Assembly (NCBI GenBank): GCA_027083015.1 | Contig: JALWQS010000021.1 | Span: 1-8,311, forward strand | Length of the DNA stretch: 8,311 bases | Direction of reading: 5' to 3' | From: Candidatus Woesearchaeota archaeon | GTDB taxonomy: Archaea > Nanobdellota > Nanobdellia > Woesearchaeales > UBA11576 | Shown: in pieces, positions 1 to 4,560 of the stretch | Position numbering within the stretch: position 1 is the stretch's first letter | Layout of the letters: every line of letters starts with the position of its first letter | Made by a program: the position numbers and the translations under genes | Notes under the pieces: model-generated | Databases searched by the model: none | The model's input: only the letters and a program-made list of their open reading frames with translations | Told to the model about the DNA's origin: nothing

Positions 1-75
1 CTTCTTTCTACAATTACGACAGGTATTGATACGCTTGAAACCGCTAATCTTAGTAAAAGTATGTTTATTTGCCAT
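1..75 (-). CDS. Possible small basic CxxC protein, N-terminal part only
   Basis: An ATG at 75 (minus) opens a frame with no stop for 25 codons to the window edge. The product starts MANKHTFTKISG and reaches a Cys-Arg-Asn-Cys pair followed by Arg-Lys-Lys, the spacing of half a zinc ribbon or knuckle. Support is a TTTATAAA box at 127-134, which would start the transcript near position 105 and leave a leader of about 30 nt, and a GGGAG at 101-97 that is rather far (21 nt) from the ATG for a Shine-Dalgarno site. Arginine is mostly CGT, unlike the AGA-rich genes nearby; that can mark high expression but two codons are little evidence. An open frame this short occurs by chance in roughly a third of cases. 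I do not recognise a family. The missing C-terminus would show whether a second CxxC exists. Confidence 0.4.
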   Translation of the reverse strand, partial: MANKHTFTKISGFKRINTCRNCRKK

Positions 76-237
76 CGTCAAAAGCAAGAACTAAAACTCC
101 CTTGCAAACTTAAGAATACCCTCTTCTTTATAAATGTTGGGTAGATCAATCACTTCCAAAACCAAAGATACGACAGAAACCTTTAAAAACCATTCATTTA
201 TCCACACTACTATCATAAATCATCATTCAAAAATTCA
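76..237. other. Non-coding A+T-rich stretch left of the repeat units
   Basis: Apart from the TATA box at 127-134 I see no gene here. The right part (about 190-237) is a low-complexity run of short CATTCA/ATCATT words that resemble the head of the following repeat unit, so the duplication may extend leftwards in degraded form. A CTTTAAAAACC at 181-191 is another possible TATA-like box, on the plus strand. Together with the repeats and the tRNA leader, this makes 76-552 a 477-nt region without a protein gene. Confidence 0.5.
127..134 (-). promoter_or_regulatory. TATA box for the minus-strand frame at 75-1
   Basis: TTTATAAA is the same octamer seen upstream of the CheD-like gene at 2015-2022. 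It reads the same on both strands, so direction is taken from its distance to the ATG at 75. Transcription would start near 105 on the minus strand. Confidence 0.45.
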
Positions 238-342
238 CTCATTCAACAATCATTTTTATCCCTCGGAACTGAGTCCGTCGGTTCACAACGGTCTCTAGTG
301 CCATAACAAAGGTTATGGCACGACGAAAACAATAAAAAGACA
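238..342 (+). repeat. Structured 105-bp repeat unit, copy A (candidate small RNA)
   Basis: Copy A matches 383-487 at 103 of 105 positions (differences at 257 T/C and 296 T/C). It can form two neighbouring hairpins. Hairpin 1 pairs GAGTCCGT (271-278) with ACGGTCTC (288-295), one T-T mismatch and a 9-nt loop. Hairpin 2 pairs 298-307 with 312-321, ten perfect base pairs closed by an AAAG loop. An A-rich tail (326-342) follows. A CGTC at 276-279 could alternatively pair with GACG at 322-325 to enclose hairpin 2. There is no open frame. The unit could be a small RNA gene or a REP/MITE-like element. I found no box C/D pair and no known riboswitch consensus. The plus strand is assumed because the tRNA downstream shares the unit's head. 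Confidence 0.75.
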
Positions 343-382
343 AAAGAGACTTAATACATCATCAAATATTCATTAAAATTTG

Positions 383-487
383 CTCATTCAACAATCATTT
401 TCATCCCTCGGAACTGAGTCCGTCGGTTCACAACGGTCTCCAGTGCCATAACAAAGGTTATGGCACGACGAAAACAATAAAAAGACA
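383..487 (+). repeat. Structured 105-bp repeat unit, copy B (candidate small RNA)
   Basis: Second copy, offset by exactly 145 nt from copy A, with a 40-nt non-repeated spacer (343-382). Both hairpins are unchanged, because the two substitutions fall outside the stems: 402 in the leader and 441 between the hairpins. The first 25 nt (383-407) recur without a mismatch at 531-555, in front of and into the tRNA-Tyr gene. A weak TTAATACA lies at 351-358, 32-25 nt before the unit, which is the position a TATA box would take if transcription began at the unit's first base. Confidence 0.75.
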
Positions 488-498
488 GAATGATATTG

Positions 499-504
499 TT
501 ATAA
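499..504 (+). promoter_or_regulatory. Candidate TATA box for tRNA-Tyr
   Basis: TATAAT sits within a TTATAATC run at 499-506. A start 25-30 nt downstream falls near 528-531, the first base of the repeated leader, giving a 22-24-nt 5' leader for RNase P to remove. The box is short and the assignment is positional only. Confidence 0.3.
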
Positions 505-530
505 TCCAATATTCCAAGATTCAACATTCA

Positions 531-555
531 CTCATTCAACAATCATTTTCATCCC
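531..555 (+). repeat. Third copy of the repeat head, leading into tRNA-Tyr
   Basis: These 25 nt are identical to 383-407 and differ by one base from 238-262. The match ends three bases into the tRNA acceptor stem (CCC), which all three copies share. Positions 526-537 also match 233-244 upstream of copy A, so the tRNA leader is slightly closer to copy A on its left flank. It may be a conserved promoter-proximal or RNase P leader segment, or the trace of a duplication that put the structured units next to the tRNA. Confidence 0.7.
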
Positions 556-588
556 CGAGTGGCTTAACGGTAGAGCGTCCGGCTGTAG

Positions 589-645
589 CTAACACAGCTC
601 CCGCAGACTAGGCAAGATGCCATGTATGAAAACGGGACAGCGGAT
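589..645 (+). other. tRNA-Tyr intron 1, position 37/38, 57 nt
   Basis: The boundaries give the standard CTGTAGA anticodon loop and fit the archaeal endonuclease rule: bulge AGC (587-589) cut after its second base, central helix CTGT (583-586) with GCGG (640-643), bulge ATA (644-646) cut after its second base. Two of the four central pairs are G-T wobbles, and the inner side pairs poorly next to the bulge, so this is a relaxed BHB. Inside, TCCCG (599-603) can pair with CGGGA (633-637), and GGCA/TGCC (611-614/618-621) makes a short hairpin. No box C/D pair is visible, unlike the tRNA-Trp introns of many archaea that hold a guide RNA. Confidence 0.82.
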
Positions 646-667
646 ACCGGAAGGTTGCTGGTTCAAA

Positions 668-684
668 ACGCTAACGCGTGAAAG
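668..684 (+). other. tRNA-Tyr intron 2, T-loop position 59/60, 17 nt
   Basis: The T-loop region between the two T-stem strands is 24 nt instead of 7. A textbook BHB explains the excess: bulge AAA (666-668), central helix TTCA (662-665) with TGAA (679-682), bulge AGT (683-685), plus an inner CGC/GCG stem (669-671/676-678) with a TAAC loop (672-675). Cutting each bulge after its second base removes 668-684 and leaves TTCAAAT, a standard T-loop. Introns at 59/60 are known in archaea but are much rarer than 37/38 introns outside Thermoproteales. Confidence 0.88.
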
Positions 685-701
685 TCCGGCCTCGGGGATC
701 A

Positions 702-717
702 TTTTTCATCGCTTTTT
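702..717 (+). terminator. T-run terminator after tRNA-Tyr
   Basis: Two T5 runs (702-706 and 713-717) start four bases after the discriminator base. Archaeal RNA polymerase stops at such T-runs without needing a hairpin. Confidence 0.6.
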
Positions 718-750
718 CTCTAAAAAACAACAATCGTCTGAATAGAATAA

Positions 751-769
751 CACAACTGTAACAGTTGTG
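751..769. promoter_or_regulatory. Perfect 8-bp inverted repeat, possible operator
   Basis: CACAACTG (751-758) and CAGTTGTG (762-769) are perfect reverse complements around a TAA centre. The site lies in the 152-nt gap between the tRNA and the Yip1-like gene, about 50 nt upstream of that gene's TATA-like box. An operator for a dimeric repressor or activator is possible. A small hairpin in a read-through tRNA transcript is the alternative. No second copy was seen in the window. Confidence 0.35.
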
Positions 770-816
770 ACAACATAAGACAATCCACTATCCAGGACAG
801 ACCTTAGAAACCAAAA

Positions 817-826
817 TTTAATAAAA
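817..826 (+). promoter_or_regulatory. TATA-like box for the Yip1-like gene
   Basis: TTTAATAAAA ends 24 nt before the ATG at 851. Transcription would begin at or a few bases before the start codon, giving a leaderless or nearly leaderless mRNA. This fits the lack of a convincing Shine-Dalgarno site (only AAGG at 841-844). Confidence 0.5.
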
Positions 827-850
827 CCTGTTTCTTTACTAAGGTTCAGA

Positions 851-1450
851 ATGGGTTATTTCAGAGACGCAATAGATATGTTCTCAATGGACGATAAGGT
901 ATTCAAAAGAGTGGGTAACAATAAGAAAAGCTTCAAAAGAGTCTTCTGGGCAGATATCATAACAAACTATATACTGGGATTTCTGGTTTTTGGGGTTGTA
1001 CTGTTGTACTTGTCCGTATTCGTATATGCAGTTGCACAAAAAGAAGCTGGACCATTCAGCGCCTATGCTTTAGTAGCATTATTAGTATTCCTGTTCGCGC
1101 CATTCCTGCTTTTCGGACTTATGTATGTGTTTACCTTTCCATTACACCTGATAGGATTATTGTTCGGAGGAAAACCAAAGAACTACAATGATTTTTTTAA
1201 GGTACTGATCTATCCTTACGCAGTATTCGGAAAACTGATCTTCTTCGTCCCGGTAGTCGGAGGGGTAGTTTGGTTAGTCCTCAGCTATATATTCCTTTAC
1301 AAGACATACAAGAATATACACAGACTTGGTCATAGTAAAGCAGTAGGAGCAACATTCCTCGTGATAGGATTACAACTGCTTTTCTTTGTAGGATCCATAT
1401 TACTATTCTTTTTCTTACCCCTGTTTATAGGATTGAGACACGTACTCTAA
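851..1450 (+). CDS. Yip1-domain-like multi-pass membrane protein
   Basis: The 199-residue product has a soluble, charged N-terminus (1-35) and about five hydrophobic segments (roughly 38-62, 71-104, 116-136, 137-151 and 166-195). The block from 103 to 170 follows the Yip1 family pattern (PF04893): a small GG-containing loop (LFGGKPKNYNDFFKV), an aromatic segment, FVPVVGG before the next helix, a YKNIHRLGHSKA stretch matching the family's 'gl...hg.s..kA' turn, and a final helix. Eukaryotic Yip1 proteins act in membrane trafficking, and prokaryotic members have no settled role. The start is the only ATG near the TATA-like box. The gene is monocistronic and converges on the CheD-like gene with a 44-nt gap. 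The family call rests on pattern only; an unrelated polytopic protein is possible. Confidence 0.7.
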   Translation: MGYFRDAIDMFSMDDKVFKRVGNNKKSFKRVFWADIITNYILGFLVFGVVLLYLSVFVYAVAQKEAGPFSAYALVALLVFLFAPFLLFGLMYVFTFPLHLIGLLFGGKPKNYNDFFKVLIYPYAVFGKLIFFVPVVGGVVWLVLSYIFLYKTYKNIHRLGHSKAVGATFLVIGLQLLFFVGSILLFFFLPLFIGLRHVL

Positions 1451-1494
1451 ATTCACTACTAAGTTAATCACTAAAACTTGCTAAAGCTATACTA

Positions 1495-1992
1495 TTAGCT
1501 CTTAAGAGAAACCTTCACAGGAATAGGGTCAGGAGCTTTCCTTATATCCCCCCGGTAGAGAACAATAAGCTGATCACCATAATGCTGTAGGATCTCAAGC
1601 TCATTCTTACCAGAATCAACATTCAGAATCAGGTGTGCACCAGTATTCGGAGGGCTCCAACGGATATAAGTATTGATAAGATCATGACTCCTAAGCAAAT
1701 CAGTGACAAATTTTCTATCATTAACAAAATACTCTGCATCTTCTTCATTACCTATAGAATTGCCCGCAACATAAACTTCTAAACTCGCAGGATCCTGAAA
1801 TCTGGATAAAGCATTCTTCACCATGGTCTCCAAACCATCCATCCTCACATCAAGAAAGTGTCCAGCGTAAGCAGTATGTGCCTCTTTATTATATAATATA
1901 ACGCCAATACAAGGTCCTAAACCCCCTGTATCCACAACATTTCCTGGCGGGACATACTCTATATCCCATTGTTTAAGCTGGATAAGACTCAT
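1495..1992 (-). CDS. Stand-alone CheD-like protein (putative glutamine deamidase fold)
   Basis: The 165-residue product aligns by eye with CheD, the chemoreceptor glutamine deamidase. It has DTGGLGPCIGVILYN (21-35) in place of the CheD TLGLGSC segment, AGHFLD (43-48) in place of MAHxxLP, and the C-terminal VAGNSIGNEED ... FVTDLL ... TGAHLILNVDSG run (75-128) corresponding to the CheD 'GG..IG.rN...v...L ... GG..GR...d..tG' pattern. Thr22, Cys28 and His45 have the same 6- and 17-residue spacings as the Thr21-Cys27-His44 triad of Thermotoga maritima CheD. The usual Ser before Cys is Pro, and the usual NRGR stretch is changed (PNTGAH). No chemotaxis gene is in the window, so a receptor substrate cannot be assumed. 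The box at 2015-2022 implies a leaderless mRNA starting near the ATG at 1992. Confidence 0.72.
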   Translation of the reverse strand: MSLIQLKQWDIEYVPPGNVVDTGGLGPCIGVILYNKEAHTAYAGHFLDVRMDGLETMVKNALSRFQDPASLEVYVAGNSIGNEEDAEYFVNDRKFVTDLLRSHDLINTYIRWSPPNTGAHLILNVDSGKNELEILQHYGDQLIVLYRGDIRKAPDPIPVKVSLKS

Positions 1993-2014
1993 GAACCAGT
2001 GATTGTCAGATTTC

Positions 2015-2022
2015 TTTATAAA
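2015..2022 (-). promoter_or_regulatory. TATA box of the CheD-like gene
   Basis: TTTATAAA lies with its centre about 26 nt upstream of the ATG at 1992 on the minus strand, so the transcript should begin at or next to the start codon. This supports 1992 as the true start and a leaderless message. Confidence 0.65.
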
Positions 2023-2182
2023 CTTTTCTTACGTATCTACTTTATAGTCAGAAATATTTTTGGAATGAAATATAATCTTCTATATACATCATATACAAAT
2101 CGAAAGCTTTAAGAATGACCCCTAAAAACCAAAGATTTCCAAAAATTTCAAGATATTGTAAGATAATCAGAGGTGTTGAGAG

Positions 2183-2434
2183 ATGGAAGATGAGCTAACA
2201 ATAAGAATAAGAAGCATTGCAGACAAAAATGAAGAGATAATGGCGGCTATAGCCAATGAGAACATAGATTTTTATGTTTCTTCAGAGAGAAATCCAATAT
2301 ATAGCCCGAGATTACAGAGAAGCAGAGGCCACATAGTAAGAGACGACTATCTTAAGGAAGAGATAGATACTCAGAATGGAAGACCATTTACAGGGTCATT
2401 GGTGATCTATGATGATACAAAGAACTATTCATGA
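2183..2434 (+). CDS. Unknown 83-residue protein, first gene of a two-gene operon
   Basis: The ATG at 2183 is preceded by GAGGTG (2170-2175) at 7-nt spacing, a good archaeal Shine-Dalgarno match, so the gene is very likely translated. The product is highly charged, with no membrane segment, signal peptide or cysteine. The N-terminal third (about 5-30) reads as an amphipathic helix. The middle is basic and polar (SPRLQRSRGHIVRDD), and the end holds a short beta-like stretch (GSLVIYDD). I do not recognise a family. Its last 26 nt overlap the next frame, which points to coupled translation and a joint function. Small overlapping gene pairs are often toxin-antitoxin modules or complex partners, but no motif of either kind is visible. 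The 5' side (2040-2160) is A+T-rich with several TATA-like words and no single clear box. Confidence 0.72.
   Translation: MEDELTIRIRSIADKNEEIMAAIANENIDFYVSSERNPIYSPRLQRSRGHIVRDDYLKEEIDTQNGRPFTGSLVIYDDTKNYS
2401..2407 (+). promoter_or_regulatory. Shine-Dalgarno site inside the upstream gene
   Basis: GGTGATC is a seven-base match to the archaeal anti-Shine-Dalgarno complement (GGAGGTGATC). It is embedded in the last codons of the upstream gene. The GG core is 6 nt from the ATG at 2409 and 9 nt from the ATG at 2412, so either can be the start. It argues against a start at the ATG at 2439, which has no site of its own. Confidence 0.7.
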
Positions 2435-2780
2435 AATAATGCCGGTTGATTGGGACAATGATCCCTTTGGCAAGGAAATAGACGAGATTGCTTTAGAATT
2501 AGGACTTAAACCAAGAGAGTCATCATTAGTTGATGCGTATGATCTTTATGAGTATTCAAATTCTGAAGACTCACAAACCCAATACCTTCGTATGCTAGTA
2601 GAACAGTTGCCGCCAGTGAGTTCAAGAGAACTGAAAAGATATATCTACGAACCAGTAAGAGGATTCGTATGGACCTCTTATGGAACAAAACTCTATGAAA
2701 CAGGAAATACGCTATCAGGAGAGATAAATACAGAAGCAGAAAAACAAAAGGTTCTCTTAAGATTCAGAGAAGATCTTTAA
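2409..2780 (+). CDS. Unknown 123-residue acidic protein, second gene of the operon
   Basis: The frame begins ATG-ATG (2409 and 2412) right after the embedded GGTGATC site and overlaps the upstream gene by 26 nt in another frame. The product is acidic and soluble, without cysteine, membrane segment or signal peptide. Visible stretches are an acidic N-terminal part (13-48), a QYLRMLVEQLPPVSSRELKR segment (58-77) that looks helix-turn-helix-like in shape only, and YIYEPVRGFVWTSYG (78-92), rich in aromatics, perhaps beta strands. It ends in a charged helix (108-123). I do not recognise the family. Overlap and a strong internal Shine-Dalgarno site indicate tight co-expression with the 83-residue partner. 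A T7/T4 run follows at 2807-2818. The gene is real with fair certainty; its function is open. Confidence 0.72.
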   Translation: MMIQRTIHEIMPVDWDNDPFGKEIDEIALELGLKPRESSLVDAYDLYEYSNSEDSQTQYLRMLVEQLPPVSSRELKRYIYEPVRGFVWTSYGTKLYETGNTLSGEINTEAEKQKVLLRFREDL

Positions 2781-2797
2781 AAATCTATCATTCTCTT

Positions 2798-2824
2798 AAA
2801 AAACTATTTTTTTCTTTTCAAAAA
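2798..2824. terminator. Bidirectional T-run terminator between convergent genes
   Basis: For the plus-strand operon there is T7 at 2807-2813 and T4 at 2815-2818. For the minus-strand surface-protein gene there are T5 (plus-strand A-run 2820-2824) and T6 (2798-2803). No stem-loop is present, as expected for archaeal termination. Confidence 0.5.
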
Positions 2825-2881
2825 CCTAAAATCTATAAATCTTATTCTTAGTATGTTTTTTATTATCTTTTTGTTATTTTG

Positions 2882-4459
2882 TTATTTCTTCTTGACATCA
2901 TAAACCTTATGATGCGAAGCAGGATGGTGAGAATGGTGCTCATGACGCTCTTTATGAGTATGAGAATGCGTCGATCCTTTATCTTTTGAATCATTCTCAA
3001 CCTTATCAGTCTGGATAGAGATTGTATTAGAGAATGCTTTCATCTTAGCACCAGACTTCTTGACAAACTCAACAACAGTCGGTTTAATGACGATATTGCC
3101 AAAGATGTTAAGTTTAGCATAAGCTTTATAGTTTATGATCCTCTCATCACCAGGACCAAGTTCAGGGAACCGGTATTCTATAAGAGTCCCTTCACGATCA
3201 TGAGAGTGCATCTTGACAGGGTGAACGGAACCTTCAAAAGAATCCTTCTTTAAAGTCACCATCTTAGTAACTCGTTCAATGACACGAAGATTATTGATAG
3301 ATTGTTTACCCGTATTCTTAAGATAGATAGCGACAGACATCTCACTAATAGCACCATGCTCTTTCTTCACAGACTTAAACCTCTTCTTGATAACCAAAGG
3401 ATTAAGTTTCTTCCAAAGATAAATAAAATACAACAATATCGCAAGAACAAGCCACAGCAAGAGCCGGTAATTGGTGGTCATAGAAACAACAGTTGATTCC
3501 CCAGGAGCAAGAGAGACATTCCATGTAAAGTACTGCTTCCCATCCTCTTTTAGAACATCATAATCAGGATCTGAAGATGAGAACAATCGCTCTCTCAAAG
3601 AAGTCTCAAGACGGACCACATCACTCTTTTCAGTATTACCCTTATTGGTTATAGTAATAGTCCGATAACGCTTAAGCCAGCTCTTCTTGACATCAACCTT
3701 AACATCAAAAGGAGGAAGATACTCCACTATCCGAAACTTATTATAATGATCATAAAAAGTCTTATTCTCATACTTGACAATAATATGTAAGTCGTCATCC
3801 TGAGGAGGAAGATCATGATCAAGAAGAACAGCAAAACTTACTCCTTTAGACTCGTCAGGAAGGATCATGACAGAAGTTGAATCCTTAAAGTTCTTACTAT
3901 CAAGCATAATAGAAACATTATCAAGAAGGCGCTCATTATTGTTCTGGACAGTAACAACAACAGTGTACGCGTTTCGCGGGTCCATCAAAGAAGGGACAGA
4001 AACTGAGATATTCATATCAGGTTTAGGAGGAGTTATAACAGCAGGAGTTTCTTTCTCACCATACTGGACACGAAAAGATTTCCTGAAAGTAATACCAGTA
4101 ACTTCACTACGAAAGATAGCACTTACGGGCTGAACACCAAGAGGAGCCCTGCTGGGCTTGACATAAAAATGGAACTGGCCGGTCTCACCAGGAGCAATGG
4201 TTATCTCGCGTTCATTAGGATTAGGAATCAACTGTTCCTTCCAGTTAGGAGGATCAAGAAACAAGAACTTAAATGTTTCAGGCTGAGAAAACTTGTTCTC
4301 AATGTTAAGATAAAACTCTCCATGGCCGTTAGTGGTATCCAGGATCTTGTCCTGAACGCTTTCAACATGGATATCGAAGAGCTTAGTATCCATGATATCA
4401 GCAGAAACAGCTACGCTTGAAAGAATGAGAAATATGATCACTAAGATACACTTTTTCAT
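2882..4459 (-). CDS. Secreted, membrane-anchored beta-sandwich protein with His-rich tail
   Basis: The start is the ATG at 4459: GAGGTG (4470-4465) precedes it by 5 nt, and it places the signal peptide (MKKCILVIIFLILSS, cleavage near Ala20) at the very N-terminus. The upstream in-frame TTG at 4483 would lie before the predicted transcript start. The 525-residue product has exported beta-rich parts at about 22-133, 148-245 and 250-330, with phrases typical of Ig-like/CARDB/NEW3 domains (ITIAPGETGQFHFYV, VTVQNNN, ITNKGNTEKSD, LAPGESTVVSM). One membrane helix (333-350) follows, then a basic stretch and a second, presumably cytoplasmic, beta domain (370-483, with YLKNTGKQSINNLRV and LGPGDERI). 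Residues 498-517 contain ten histidines in twenty residues. N-x-S/T sequons (Asn150, 181, 232, 314) could carry N-glycans. Role unknown; a surface or envelope scaffold with a metal-binding tail is a reasonable guess. Confidence 0.85.
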   Translation of the reverse strand: MKKCILVIIFLILSSVAVSADIMDTKLFDIHVESVQDKILDTTNGHGEFYLNIENKFSQPETFKFLFLDPPNWKEQLIPNPNEREITIAPGETGQFHFYVKPSRAPLGVQPVSAIFRSEVTGITFRKSFRVQYGEKETPAVITPPKPDMNISVSVPSLMDPRNAYTVVVTVQNNNERLLDNVSIMLDSKNFKDSTSVMILPDESKGVSFAVLLDHDLPPQDDDLHIIVKYENKTFYDHYNKFRIVEYLPPFDVKVDVKKSWLKRYRTITITNKGNTEKSDVVRLETSLRERLFSSSDPDYDVLKEDGKQYFTWNVSLAPGESTVVSMTTNYRLLLWLVLAILLYFIYLWKKLNPLVIKKRFKSVKKEHGAISEMSVAIYLKNTGKQSINNLRVIERVTKMVTLKKDSFEGSVHPVKMHSHDREGTLIEYRFPELGPGDERIINYKAYAKLNIFGNIVIKPTVVEFVKKSGAKMKAFSNTISIQTDKVENDSKDKGSTHSHTHKERHEHHSHHPASHHKVYDVKKK

Positions 4460-4494
4460 AAGGCCACCTCTAAAGGAAATCAAGCCAAAAGGAG

Positions 4495-4503
4495 TTTATA
4501 AAA
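4495..4503 (-). promoter_or_regulatory. TATA box of the surface-protein gene
   Basis: On the minus strand the box reads TTTTATAAA. A start about 25 nt downstream falls near 4473, leaving a ~14-nt leader that just contains the GAGGTG ribosome site. It therefore decides for the ATG at 4459 and against the TTG at 4483. Confidence 0.6.
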
Positions 4504-4550
4504 GTTTCGTTTGGATGTTTTACTAAACCTATGAGTTAGCCATCAGATAG

Positions 4551-4555
4551 AAAAA
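4551..4555 (-). terminator. T5 run just after the glycosyltransferase gene
   Basis: The plus-strand A-run reads TTTTT on the minus strand, five bases past the glycosyltransferase stop codon. With the separate TATA box at 4495-4503 it suggests the two minus-strand genes are separate transcription units. Confidence 0.4.
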
Positions 4556-4560
4556 GCCAG

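Larger units (their letters stand above)
553..698 (+). tRNA. tRNA-Tyr (GUA) with two introns
   Basis: Removing 589-645 and 668-684 leaves a 72-nt cloverleaf. The acceptor stem is CCCCGAG (553-559) with CTCGGGG (691-697), seven Watson-Crick pairs, and the discriminator is A698. The D-stem is GCTT (562-565) with GAGC (573-576) and loop AACGGTA. The anticodon stem is TCCGG (578-582) with CCGGA (647-651), enclosing loop CTGTAGA with anticodon GTA (585-587). The T-stem is GCTGG (657-661) with CCGGC (686-690), enclosing loop TTCAAAT. C1-G72 plus A73 is the archaeal/eukaryotic tyrosine identity set, which agrees with the anticodon and argues against a bacterial origin. CCA is not encoded. The gene stands alone, preceded by the repeated leader and followed by T-runs. 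Confidence 0.93.

Noticed and set aside
238..342. Box C/D guide RNA, H/ACA RNA or split-tRNA half in the repeat unit
   Set aside because: A CTGA word is present but no RTGATGA partner was found on the plus strand. The hairpins have no clear pseudouridylation pocket, and no tRNA half with matching stems could be built.
238..555. CRISPR-like array (repeat, ~40-nt spacer, repeat, ~43-nt spacer, partial repeat)
   Set aside because: The repeat is 105 nt, far longer than CRISPR repeats, only two full copies exist, the third contact is a tRNA leader, and no cas gene is present.
589..645. Box C/D RNA inside tRNA-Tyr intron 1
   Set aside because: There is no CTGA and no proper RTGATGA in the intron.
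531..698. Attachment site of an integrated element at tRNA-Tyr
   Set aside because: Integrases duplicate the 3' part of a tRNA gene. Here the duplicated segment is the 5' leader, and no integrase or 3'-end copy was found.
4460..4483. Upstream TTG start (4483) for the surface-protein gene
   Set aside because: It lies upstream of the transcript start predicted from the TATA box at 4495-4503, and the ATG at 4459 has its own GAGGTG site and starts the signal peptide.
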